Source: a virus
DNA length: 34,313 nucleotides
Reading direction: 5' to 3' (one strand)
IMG/VR virus record: IMGVR_UViG_3300025098_000151
Location: 1 to 34,313 of that record
Position numbers and translations under genes: made by a program
Shown: positions 23,420 to 30,914 of the stretch, piece by piece
How positions within the stretch are numbered: position 1 is the first letter of the stretch
Layout: each line of letters begins with the position of its first letter
Notes under the pieces: model-generated
What the model was told of the DNA's origin: nothing
The model's input: only the letters and a program-made list of their open reading frames with translations
Databases searched by the model: none

Positions 23420-25044
23420 TAGGTTGCGCTCACATAATCGGCTTCGATGACGACTTCGAGGTTATCGGGGACTGTTGGTGACGACAGGTTGCTGGCAATA
23501 ATCCCGATGCTGATGGGGCCAGTTCGGGCGTCGATGATGATGTCGGAAGTCGGCACAATGGCTACGGGTGTGCTGCTGACGGCAATGGCCAGAGACTGGC
23601 CTACGCCAGCGACGTTGACGTCTAGCGTCAAGGTGCCTGCGTCTAACACTGCGTGGATCTTCTTAATCTTGATGCGAGCGCCACTGATGCGCTTCATGCG
23701 CACTTCGTTGGTAGTCGGCGCAGCAACCTGTGCGTCCATCATCAGCATTGGATACTGCTGGAGGACCGAGAACGCTGGGATGCGGTCGATGCTGATGAGC
23801 AGGTTGCTGTCGAGGCTTGGCACGCCGTTGGCCGCGTCTTTCTGAGCGGATGTTATGTAGCCGCTCAGCACGTCGGTCAGGGCCGACAGCTCGTAGGCGC
23901 CTGCTGCGGACACGCGGATGAACTTACCGCCATTAGCTGAGCTAGGCGAGGGGATGTCGACCGCCGGGTTAATGTCTACGTTTTGGGTGGAGCTGACCTT
24001 GAAGCGCAAGCGCGGCGAGCCGGAAACATCTTCGAGGTAGAAGGTGTTGGTCGGGCCAGCGCTGAGAGCCGTGCCGCCTGCTGTCACGTCAGAGAGACCA
24101 GCCTTGCCAGAGAGGCTAGTGGTCAGCCCGTTCACCTTGGCTTGCGCGATGGCGTTGTCTGCCAGTTCTAGCTTGTCGAATAAAATCTTGCCGGTCTGAG
24201 CATTGGTGAAGACCTGCTCAAGCATGAGGCCAGCAACCACTTGGTTTGTCGTATTTTCGACCGTGATGATCGAGACTAGTTCGCCGCTGGTTACAGCGTT
24301 CGTAAAGGTAACGGTGTTGTTGCTGTTGTCGCGGACATAGTCGTTGACCGTGCCACTTGCGCTTTCGCGCTGGAGCAAGCCGTTGCGGTAGACTTGGATC
24401 TCGGTGTTGGCGTCCATCGTGAACGAGAACACGGACTGGGAAGCAGTCAGGTCGAAGTCGGAGCGCTGGAAGCTGGTGATGGCCGTCGCACGGATCTTGT
24501 AGACCGTGACGCTGTCTGGCGCTGTTGTGGTGAGCGCTGCGGTGAACGTGACCGTGTTGCCAGTTGGACTGGTCGTGTAGTCGTTGGATTGCCCTTCGAC
24601 TTGCAGCAGCCCATTCTTGAAGACGACCAGCGTGTCGGTCGCTTCGTGGCTGTACTCCAAGACTGTCGTGTTGGTAGGATAAGCAACGCCAGTGCTGGCT
24701 TGGATCGTCGTGCCGATGATGTAGTCTTGGCGGGTATTGAAGATAGGCGCGCCGATGTCGCCTACGTTCTGGCCAGCGTCACCGCGCAACGCAGACAGAG
24801 CAGCAATCGTAGTGTAGCTGCCAGTCGTGCCAACGCGATACTGAAGTCCCGCTGCGCTGTCGAGTTGGAAGCTGATGTCTGTGGCGAGGTTGCCATCTGC
24901 GTCTGTGAGATTGTCAATGACCTCACCCAGCGTCTTGCTGCCGACCTCGGCTTGCTGAAGGTAACGAATGATGTTCTCGAACTCAGTCTGCACCTTGTCA
25001 GAGCTGGCATATTCAAAGGCTGCTGTTTGGCGGATACCGGCCAT
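23419..25044 (-). CDS. Tail fibre/appendage protein with repeated beta modules, 541 aa
   Basis: Residues 10-85 are an adaptor-like N-terminal domain also found in the protein at 32733-33389 (QQAEVGSKTLGEV, LTDADGN, LQYRVGTTG). Two related modules follow at about 130-185 and 203-262, both with V-(F/Y)-(K/R)-N-G-L-L-Q, N-D-Y and NTVTFT, a repeat familiar from phage fibres. The rest is beta-rich with a collagen-free shaft-like part and a compact C-terminal domain. The likely role is receptor binding or an appendage base. AAGGAA precedes ATG 25044. Confidence 0.7.
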   Translation of the reverse strand: MAGIRQTAAFEYASSDKVQTEFENIIRYLQQAEVGSKTLGEVIDNLTDADGNLATDISFQLDSAAGLQYRVGTTGSYTTIAALSALRGDAGQNVGDIGAPIFNTRQDYIIGTTIQASTGVAYPTNTTVLEYSHEATDTLVVFKNGLLQVEGQSNDYTTSPTGNTVTFTAALTTTAPDSVTVYKIRATAITSFQRSDFDLTASQSVFSFTMDANTEIQVYRNGLLQRESASGTVNDYVRDNSNNTVTFTNAVTSGELVSIITVENTTNQVVAGLMLEQVFTNAQTGKILFDKLELADNAIAQAKVNGLTTSLSGKAGLSDVTAGGTALSAGPTNTFYLEDVSGSPRLRFKVSSTQNVDINPAVDIPSPSSANGGKFIRVSAAGAYELSALTDVLSGYITSAQKDAANGVPSLDSNLLISIDRIPAFSVLQQYPMLMMDAQVAAPTTNEVRMKRISGARIKIKKIHAVLDAGTLTLDVNVAGVGQSLAIAVSSTPVAIVPTSDIIIDARTGPISIGIIASNLSSPTVPDNLEVVIEADYVSAT

Positions 25045-25047
25045 GAT

Positions 25048-26544
25048 TTAGTTCCTTAGTTCTACGGCTATACCGATGATGCGAAACAGTCCCTTACCCG
25101 AGTAGGTGAAGGTGAGCTGGAGGCCACGGTAACGATGCTCGAACGGTCTCAGATATTGGGCGGAGAGTGGCACGGAGCGCTTACCGCTGTCGTCCGCCTC
25201 TGTGAGCTGAATGGCCATGGCACCGAGGTCGCGCCCATTTTCGTCTTGGGCCTCGATCTGTAGCTCGCCGTCGCCGAAGGCTTGGATGAGCAGGCTTTTG
25301 CTTTGCTTGCGTCCATCAAACGGTCCCGTCCAGAGAACGGGTGTCTTGGCACGCATAGTGGGCGTGGCGGTATCCGTGTCTTCAATCTTGCCAACGGTGT
25401 AGATGCCAAAGGGTGTTCCGACGACAAAGTTGCCGAACAGAAAGGCGCCGCAGGTGGCGTTTAGGTGGTCGCTGCTGGACCACCGGGTCTGTACGCCGCC
25501 TTCGCCCGAGACAAACGTCATGGTCAGGCGGGTAGTGTCGCCACTGGAGCCAAGTGGGAAGTAAACATGATATTGCTGCTCGTCTCGGTCATAGACGGCT
25601 GTGATGGTCTCGGGGTCTTCGACCTGCTGGAACAACCGGCGGTACTCAAGGTCGATGCGCTCGCTGAGCTTGACGACGCCCACTTGCAGGCCGTTCTCAC
25701 TGACGCGGCGCAGGGCGTGGACGCCAGAGCGCGAACAGTACAGGAGGTCAGTACCCGCTTGCTGAATGGTGTTGTGGCTGGCGCAGCCGATGCCCACGTT
25801 GGTGTCGGTGTCCAGTTCGATACGGCTGATGTCGGGATCCATGGCGAAAACGAATACTCGGTCGCTGGCGAAGACGACGAGCTTGTCTTGCTCAAAGCTG
25901 GACAGCCCCGTGATCTCGTCTGCGGTGCCAAGAAGGTTTCGGATGTCGAGCGTGCCAGCGCGCAGAGCGCTTTCGCTATTGGGATCTGTGTCGTTGAAAT
26001 GCTTGTCGAGGTTGCCGTCCTCGCTGATGAGGATCTGTGTGCTGCTGGACTTGAGGCCAGCGAAACAAGCGCGGTCACGCACTGTCGTGCAGTAGGCTGG
26101 CAGCTCAGTGTTGAGGTGCGTACTGGTCGTGGTACGCCAGCGGTTGCCCGTGTAAATCAGTGGTTGGAGGCCACGTACAGAGAATACTAGCTCGCGGTTG
26201 AAGACCGTCGTAGTGGGGATGATGTTCTCTGGGTAGACGGTGGGGCTTTCGATCCCAGTTTCGCTGATAAAATGCGTACCGTCGCCGTGAACTTCTGCGT
26301 AGGCGATTTGGTCCTTCGAAAAGAAGGCGATGTGTTTGACGCGACTATTGGCTGCGCGCCGGGTAACACCGGCATCCCGAACGATCTGGCCACGCTGGTC
26401 GCAGAAACCATTGTTCAGATCCACCAGCGCTTGGCCCGTGCCCGTGTCCATGTTGACAACATCGCGAGACGTATCCAGTCCGGTGAACTGTTCGTAAGCT
26501 ACGAAGCGCGTCTTGTCCGCGCTGTTTGCACGGGTTGTGGTCAT
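25048..26544 (-). CDS. Tail tubular protein B-like (nozzle) protein, 498 aa
   Basis: The protein is beta-rich throughout. It opens with FTGLDTSRDVVNMDTGTGQALVDLNN and a region on an initial variable-containing sequence (QIVRDAGVTRR), typical of the T7 gp12-like nozzle/stabilisation proteins that cap the tail. Propeller-like strands such as DKLVVFASDRVFVF recur. The gene follows the tail-adaptor gene, as gp12 follows gp11 in T7. The start overlaps the previous stop as ATGA. Confidence 0.65.
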   Translation of the reverse strand: MTTTRANSADKTRFVAYEQFTGLDTSRDVVNMDTGTGQALVDLNNGFCDQRGQIVRDAGVTRRAANSRVKHIAFFSKDQIAYAEVHGDGTHFISETGIESPTVYPENIIPTTTVFNRELVFSVRGLQPLIYTGNRWRTTTSTHLNTELPAYCTTVRDRACFAGLKSSSTQILISEDGNLDKHFNDTDPNSESALRAGTLDIRNLLGTADEITGLSSFEQDKLVVFASDRVFVFAMDPDISRIELDTDTNVGIGCASHNTIQQAGTDLLYCSRSGVHALRRVSENGLQVGVVKLSERIDLEYRRLFQQVEDPETITAVYDRDEQQYHVYFPLGSSGDTTRLTMTFVSGEGGVQTRWSSSDHLNATCGAFLFGNFVVGTPFGIYTVGKIEDTDTATPTMRAKTPVLWTGPFDGRKQSKSLLIQAFGDGELQIEAQDENGRDLGAMAIQLTEADDSGKRSVPLSAQYLRPFEHRYRGLQLTFTYSGKGLFRIIGIAVELRN

Positions 26545-27011
26545 GTCGTTTTATCAAGGCCTGTGTTTGGATCTGTTGTGCCCGAAGTGCGGGTCTTGTT
26601 CGTCCCGCCATCCCATGGCCGCATCTGGATTTTTGTGTTGCCAGCAGTCTGCCGCCACAGCTCTTGGTTCATGGTCCGTGCGAACTTCGGGCCATAGGCC
26701 GCCGTCCGCTCGGAGCCTTGCTGCTCGGCGTAGTAGAACAGCAGGCCAGCCACCATGATGTTGTCCGGGATGATGCTGCGTTCTTGCATCGAGTTATAGT
26801 ATCCGGTGGCCTGCATGGTCGTGCTGGCGTAGGGGTGCATCCGCACGTCGTCGATCACCATGTTGGCCAGCTCGATCATCATCGAAAGAGCTTCGGCCTC
26901 AATGGTGCTAGCACTGAAGTCGCCATAGCGCCGGAACACCATGCGCGACAGGTCTTCAAGACGGCTGGTGGCGCCGTCTTGGATGTGCGGGGTCAGGCTG
27001 TCAGTCGACAC
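26541..27011 (-). CDS. Head-tail adaptor/tail tubular A-like protein, 156 aa
   Basis: The protein is mostly helical (LEDLSRMVFRRYGD, MMIELANMVIDDV, VAGLLFYYAEQQGSER). Length and place between the capsid block and the nozzle gene match the adaptor that joins portal and tail in podoviruses (T7 gp11 or P22 gp4 analogue). The start is GTG 27011, overlapping the upstream gene by 11 bp. No diagnostic motif was found; the assignment rests on context. Confidence 0.55.
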   Translation of the reverse strand: MSTDSLTPHIQDGATSRLEDLSRMVFRRYGDFSASTIEAEALSMMIELANMVIDDVRMHPYASTTMQATGYYNSMQERSIIPDNIMVAGLLFYYAEQQGSERTAAYGPKFARTMNQELWRQTAGNTKIQMRPWDGGTNKTRTSGTTDPNTGLDKTT

Positions 27012-27264
27012 GAACTACGATCCCGCCTTGGTACTCACGGGTCTTCTCAAACGCCGCTACGTCAGCCGCTGGCACCTTGTAGAAGCATGGGCCGGGGATG
27101 GATGGCATCGTTGGCCGAAAGCCACAGACGAGCAGGCGACCTGTTTGGTCAGCGACCGTCTTGTAGCGAACGGGGCCAGCAGCCTTCTTGACGATGGGCT
27201 TGGGGGCTTCGACCTTGTCGATGGTCACTTCTTTAGAAGCAGCCTTGGGTGTCTTGGTAGCCAT
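27001..27264 (-). CDS. Small basic structural protein, 87 aa
   Basis: A Lys/Ala/Pro-rich N-terminus (KTPKAASKEV, PIVKKAAG) is followed by a compact domain (YKTVADQTGRLLVCGFRP). Unrecognised. It lies just downstream of the capsid terminator and ahead of the adaptor, the place of head-completion proteins. ATG 27264 with GGAGA 5 nt upstream is preferred over the longer frame from TTG 27276. Confidence 0.6.
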   Translation of the reverse strand: MATKTPKAASKEVTIDKVEAPKPIVKKAAGPVRYKTVADQTGRLLVCGFRPTMPSIPGPCFYKVPAADVAAFEKTREYQGGIVVRVD

Positions 27265-27274
27265 TGGGTTCTCC

Positions 27275-27308
27275 AAAAAATAAGGGGGACAGCGTGCTGA
27301 CCCCCTTT
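27275..27308 (-). terminator. Intrinsic terminator downstream of the capsid gene
   Basis: In the leftward transcript AAGGGGG (27301-27307 complement) pairs with CCCCCTT (27282-27288 complement). An inner AGC/GCT pair extends the stem, and ATTTTTT (27275-27281) follows. It lies 32 bp after the capsid stop, like the terminator after the T7 capsid gene. Its T-run abuts the ribosome site of the next gene, so partial read-through is expected. Confidence 0.85.
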
Positions 27309-27339
27309 ATGAACGAGTTACGTTTTGTTGGCGTCCGCC

Positions 27340-28542
27340 TTACGCTTTGCGTGCGGACCAGCCTTCGATAACAGCGTGTACGCTGTCCTGCATCAGCTCA
27401 AGGCCTGCCTCGGTAAGATATTCCGAGACCTCGGTGTCGGCACCGGGGTTCTGGCGACCTTCCAGCAACTGAGTATCGCGACCTTCGAGGTAGCGGTACG
27501 ACAGGTATGGGAAGTCGACGATGACCATTGCCGTGTCCATGCCGGGGATCTGGCGGAATTGCGGATGCAAATGAACCATGAGATCTCCCGCAAAGGTGGA
27601 GTAACGGGTCAGGTTTACGCCGTATGCACCTTCGACTTGGGTTGGCTGCCAGCGGTCCTTGCCGAACTGCTGAAGGTGGTTTGCCACCTTAGCGCCAACG
27701 AACGCGATCTTGGAGTTCGAACCGAACTTAAAGATCGTTTCGGTCAGAGCCAGATCAAACTCTTCTTCGGTCAAGATGCCGTCCGCTGCGTTGATCGCAG
27801 AGGAAGATGCCGTGCCAACGTCGAACTTGTTGGTCAGGGAGGTCATCAGACCACCAGTGAAGCGACGTGGCTGAGCGGAAGACGCGTTGTCTTCGTCTTT
27901 CTTGCCAAAGAACATAGCCCGCTCGATGTCGGACATGTGCATCTTCAGAGCCTTCACGCGAGCTTCGTCCTGCTTGTCGCCAGTGCGCAAGTAGGTCGAG
28001 TTCATCGTGCCGGTTACGGAGAAGCTGGTACGGAAGATCTGACAGAAGTTTTCAACCATGACAGCATCGAAGCTAACAGCGGTTGGAGTGTCTGCACCTT
28101 CCTGCGCCGCGAAGCCTGCGATGAACAGTTCCGCATCGTCTGCGATAGCGTGGGCGGTGCCGCCGACGTTACGAGTGACGACGAGGCTAGTGCCACTTGT
28201 GTCGGAGGTTACGTGCATCACTTCGCCCGTAGCACCGTTGACGACGATAGAGCCTGAGATCGCAAACTTGTTCTCGTTGTCAGCGTCCAGAGTAATGGTC
28301 TCAGAGCCAGTGCCGGTGGAAGTGACCGCACCGTTTACCTTCATCCGGCGCTCTGGGAGTTCGTCCCGGAAGTTGCGGAATGCTGGGTCATTTGTGCTTT
28401 CGGATTGGCCCATCGAAAGTAGTGCATTGAGTGGGCTATTCCCGTTTGGCTCGAGAAGGGTGAAGAGTTCACGGTAGTTGCGAGGGCGGAAGGTCGTGTC
28501 GAACTGACCGGAGCCGCGCAACCCTTGGATTGGGGTAGACAT
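27340..28542 (-). CDS. Major capsid protein (SU10/DUF5309-like, HK97 fold)
   Basis: The product is 400 aa. Features fit the SU10-type major capsid family: the N-terminal SGQFDTTFRPRNYRELFTLL segment, a central ARVKALKMHMSDIERAMFFG helix (spine), a mid-protein beta domain, and a C-terminal part with TRYSTFAGDLMVHLHP and DTAMVIVDFPYLSYR. It follows the scaffold gene, has its own strong promoter and GAGGAA 8 nt before ATG, and ends at a terminator, as expected for the most abundant virion protein. Confidence 0.8.
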   Translation of the reverse strand: MSTPIQGLRGSGQFDTTFRPRNYRELFTLLEPNGNSPLNALLSMGQSESTNDPAFRNFRDELPERRMKVNGAVTSTGTGSETITLDADNENKFAISGSIVVNGATGEVMHVTSDTSGTSLVVTRNVGGTAHAIADDAELFIAGFAAQEGADTPTAVSFDAVMVENFCQIFRTSFSVTGTMNSTYLRTGDKQDEARVKALKMHMSDIERAMFFGKKDEDNASSAQPRRFTGGLMTSLTNKFDVGTASSSAINAADGILTEEEFDLALTETIFKFGSNSKIAFVGAKVANHLQQFGKDRWQPTQVEGAYGVNLTRYSTFAGDLMVHLHPQFRQIPGMDTAMVIVDFPYLSYRYLEGRDTQLLEGRQNPGADTEVSEYLTEAGLELMQDSVHAVIEGWSARKA

Positions 28543-28586
28543 AGCTAAAGTTCCTCAGAAGGGAGGTTGTATAAGAAGGGTGTCAG

Positions 28587-28608
28587 CTCGCGGAATTCCC
28601 GTCGCGAG
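28587..28608 (-). promoter_or_regulatory. Hairpin in the capsid mRNA leader
   Basis: CTCGCG (28587-28592) pairs with CGCGAG (28603-28608), and the loop contains GGAATTCC. It sits 45 nt upstream of the capsid ATG. It is probably a 5' stabilising hairpin; this role is inference. Confidence 0.4.
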
Positions 28609-28640
28609 TAATAGCGCATGTGGGGCCGAAGCGCCGCGCT

Positions 28641-28670
28641 GTAGGGGTGTTATACAGTGTACACCCCTAC
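28641..28670. repeat. 30-bp perfect inverted repeat overlapping the capsid promoter
   Basis: GTAGGGGTGT (28641-28650) and ACACCCCTAC (28661-28670) are exact complements around a 10-nt centre. The inner GTGT-N10-ACAC resembles the other palindromic elements but is one base shorter. It covers the -10 box and spacer of the leftward promoter, consistent with an operator. Confidence 0.65.
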
Positions 28671-28678
28671 ATTGTCAA
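28649..28678 (-). promoter_or_regulatory. Sigma70-like promoter of the capsid gene
   Basis: Read leftward: TTGACA (complement of 28673-28678), an 18-nt spacer, and TATAAC (complement of 28649-28654). This is a near-consensus host promoter with a perfect -35 and 5/6 -10, located about 107 bp before the capsid ATG in the non-coding gap after the scaffold gene. Confidence 0.65.
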
Positions 28679-28687
28679 ATATGCGGA

Positions 28688-29707
28688 CTAGCCGAAGCGC
28701 TTGGTCATCGCAGCGTCAGCCATTTGGTCAAACGGCGTGGTGGCCTCAGTTGGTGCCGCAGCAGCCGCAGCACCTTGACCTGCTGTGTTGCCCATCGTGC
28801 CATTGAACGAGAATGCCTGACGGCGCTGAGCCGCCTGACGTAAACGCTCCATCTCTGGCTGGCTGCGCAGATTGGCGAAGTCAGACATCGCACGGTCGGC
28901 CAGAGCAGGATCTACAAAATCATCGGTGGTGTAACCGCGCTCGTAGATGAAAGCCAAGAAGTCGTTGCTCGCGTCCGCATCTGCGGTTCCCAGATGACGC
29001 TGGGCTGCTGCGTCGATGTTCTGGCCAATCCGCTGCTGCATCAACTGGCCACGGTCTACGGCCTGCTGCTGTCCAGCTTGGCGAGCCGCGCTGGCTACGC
29101 CTTGGCTTTGGGCCAAGAGTTGCTGCATCATCTGCTGCATCTGCCCAAGCTGCTGGCTCTGGGCGTCACGGCCAGCCACAAGCTCACGGTAGCCCGGTGG
29201 AAGCTGCACAGCGTTCTGTTCCTCGTACTGGGCGAGCATGTCGCCAGACAGCAGGTCGTTCGGGGCTTCACCTTTGTCACCTTGCTGGGTGGTGTTGGGT
29301 GCGTTGCTTTGTTGGCCCATGGTCGGGTTGTGCTGCTTGGCCTTCAGCGCCGCGATGATCTCTTGGTTCATCATGTCAGCGTCGATGCCGGTACGCTCCA
29401 TGAGCTGGCTGACCGTGTCGATCACTGGCTTCATTTGGCTGTGCTTGAAGTTGAGGTCGCGGTAGCGCTCAAAGGTGCCAGCGATTTGCTGCTCACTCAG
29501 TTCGCGTTCTTGGTCGCCCATCTTAATCTTGTACAGCGCAGACAGCTCTTCGTTGCTGACTGGCTCTGCTGCTGGCTCGGCGATCCTGTCGCCCTCAGTC
29601 TGTGGAGCAGCCGCTTTCTCAGTGGCTTCGCGGTTGTCGGTGGGGTTGTCTGTCTTGGGAGCGAGACCTTGAGCCTCGTTTACGCGGTCGATTAAATTGT
29701 CAGCCAT
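28688..29707 (-). CDS. Scaffold (capsid assembly) protein, 339 aa
   Basis: The protein is acidic and Gln/Ala-rich, with a helical middle (LNFKHSQMKPVIDTVSQLMER) and long Gln-rich coiled coil (QLGQMQQMMQQLLAQSQG). The C-terminus is Ala-rich and ends in a short basic tail, FDQMADAAMTKRFG, as scaffolds use to hold the coat protein. It directly precedes the major capsid gene. ATG 29707 has GGAG 9 nt upstream and overlaps the 98-aa gene by 8 bp. The portal gene usually found just upstream is absent. Confidence 0.7.
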   Translation of the reverse strand: MADNLIDRVNEAQGLAPKTDNPTDNREATEKAAAPQTEGDRIAEPAAEPVSNEELSALYKIKMGDQERELSEQQIAGTFERYRDLNFKHSQMKPVIDTVSQLMERTGIDADMMNQEIIAALKAKQHNPTMGQQSNAPNTTQQGDKGEAPNDLLSGDMLAQYEEQNAVQLPPGYRELVAGRDAQSQQLGQMQQMMQQLLAQSQGVASAARQAGQQQAVDRGQLMQQRIGQNIDAAAQRHLGTADADASNDFLAFIYERGYTTDDFVDPALADRAMSDFANLRSQPEMERLRQAAQRRQAFSFNGTMGNTAGQGAAAAAAPTEATTPFDQMADAAMTKRFG

Positions 29708-29990
29708 GGTTTTTATCTCCAGCCTTGGCGGGGTTCGCGTGCGCAGCCATTGGAAGTTCGTTGGTCAGTTGCGCGATGCGACGTTGGGGGAGGTCGATGA
29801 CCATCGCGGCGGCGTCAACGCGGCCACGTCTCCAATGGAGTTCTTCGTTTGTGATGTCGGGCGTTTGGCCAAGGTTCACGACAGCGCCGTACATCTCGCG
29901 TTTCATCACCGAGACGAGGTCGTGCCAGCCGGGGTGCTTGGCTAAATCTTCGAGGGCTTTGAGCTTGGCTTGGATTTCTCGTTCAGTCAT
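29700..29990 (-). CDS. Small conserved-looking phage protein, about 96 aa
   Basis: Function unknown. The sequence is helical (EREIQAKLKALEDLAKHPGWH, then MVIDLPQRRIAQLTNEL), without membrane segments. It lies between the amidase and scaffold genes and overlaps both. ATG 29990 sits over the amidase stop (ATGACTGA); a TTG two codons earlier is the alternative. Confidence 0.55.
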   Translation of the reverse strand: MTEREIQAKLKALEDLAKHPGWHDLVSVMKREMYGAVVNLGQTPDITNEELHWRRGRVDAAAMVIDLPQRRIAQLTNELPMAAHANPAKAGDKNHG

Positions 29991-30534
29991 CGACAAGCCA
30001 CGCCTTCATTTTTGAAAGCCACCTGCGCTTAGGCTTCTGGACCTCAGACTTGGGCTGTTCGGGAGCTTCTTTGATGGGCTGCTTCTTCGACCGGAGTGGA
30101 GGCATACGGCCAGTGCTGTCGAGCTTGAGGTAGGACTTGTAGTCGTAGATCGGGCAGTCGCGGATTACGACCTCGCCGTGGCCATGGAATGTGACAGCGC
30201 CGCCATAGGCGTAGCGGATGTCTTCGCAGAATTCGCGCAGCGTGACGATCTGCTTGGTGCTGAAGTCGTCCCGTGCGTCTTGGCCGCCGTGCATCGCGAT
30301 GGCGATGGTGCCTTTGTTGTGGCCTTTCTGAGCGGCGGGGGTCTTCTCAAGATCGCGACCGGCGCTGATGCTGCCGTCCTTGTGGATCATGTAGTGGTAG
30401 CCTACGTCAGACCAGCCACGGCCAAGGTGCCAAGCGCGGACGACCTCGATGTCGTCGTGATGGTCGTAGCTGCTGGCTGTGCAGTGCAGGAAGACGCGGT
30501 CAACGTGTCTGTTTGGGCGGGTAAAGGATGTCAT
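29983..30534 (-). CDS. N-acetylmuramoyl-L-alanine amidase endolysin (T7 lysozyme-like)
   Basis: The product is 183 aa. Zinc ligands of the Amidase_2 fold are visible: His17 in FLHCTAS, His119 in GHGEV, and Cys127 in IRDCP. Tyr46 (VGYHYMIHKDG) and the KGTIAIAMHGG strand also fit. The usual Lys two residues before the Cys ligand is Arg125. After about residue 140 there is a basic, Pro/Lys-rich tail (LRSKKQPIKE). It cleaves the amide bond between muramic acid and the peptide at lysis. A promoter-like palindrome lies 16 nt upstream of ATG 30534 and the XhlA-like gene precedes it. Confidence 0.8.
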   Translation of the reverse strand: MTSFTRPNRHVDRVFLHCTASSYDHHDDIEVVRAWHLGRGWSDVGYHYMIHKDGSISAGRDLEKTPAAQKGHNKGTIAIAMHGGQDARDDFSTKQIVTLREFCEDIRYAYGGAVTFHGHGEVVIRDCPIYDYKSYLKLDSTGRMPPLRSKKQPIKEAPEQPKSEVQKPKRRWLSKMKAWLVDD

Positions 30535-30548
30535 GCCGTCTCGCTGTC

Positions 30549-30579
30549 TTGGTGTACAATTTATTTACACCTTTTAACT
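30549..30579 (-). promoter_or_regulatory. Palindromic promoter/operator element, copy 4
   Basis: GGTGTACA-N5-TTTACACC (30551-30571), read leftward with a preceding AGTTAAAA and following CAA. It matches copy 1 at 3241-3272 over nearly 30 bp with a few differences and one indel in the A-tract. It sits between the XhlA-like gene and the amidase. Confidence 0.65.
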
Positions 30580-30587
30580 GCAAGCGG

Positions 30588-30848
30588 CTACCCCGTCATC
30601 ATACCGCCAGCAAAGACGAACGCGGCGAACTGGGCCACGAATGCGCCCACTATGAACAAGACGACTTTGTTGGCGTTTTGGTTCAGCCGGGTCTGGGCGT
30701 CCTTGATGTAGGACAGGTCCGACTTCATCACGGCAAGTTCGACGGCCAAGTTCTTGACGTCGTCGGTGGCCTTGCGCAAATCGTCGACGTCCTTACGCAG
30801 CTCTGCGAACGTGATTTCGAGGTTCTGGATTTTGTAGTCGACGTCCAC
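30588..30848 (-). CDS. XhlA-like coiled-coil membrane protein (holin accessory)
   Basis: The product is 86 aa. Residues 1-60 form a charged helix (LRKDVDDLRKATDDVKNLA); residues 62-82 are a single membrane segment (VVLFIVGAFVAQFAAFVFAG). This is the layout of XhlA-type and similar lysis membrane proteins. It starts at GTG 30848 with GGAG 8 nt upstream. The adjacent amidase supports a role in its release or timing. It could also be a spanin-like protein. Confidence 0.6.
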   Translation of the reverse strand: MDVDYKIQNLEITFAELRKDVDDLRKATDDVKNLAVELAVMKSDLSYIKDAQTRLNQNANKVVLFIVGAFVAQFAAFVFAGGMMTG

Positions 30849-30914
30849 TGGGCAGGCTCCGGCTTTTGGTTTGGAGGATTTTAGGGGGTGGGGCGACTGA
30901 TGTCGTCCGGGTGT

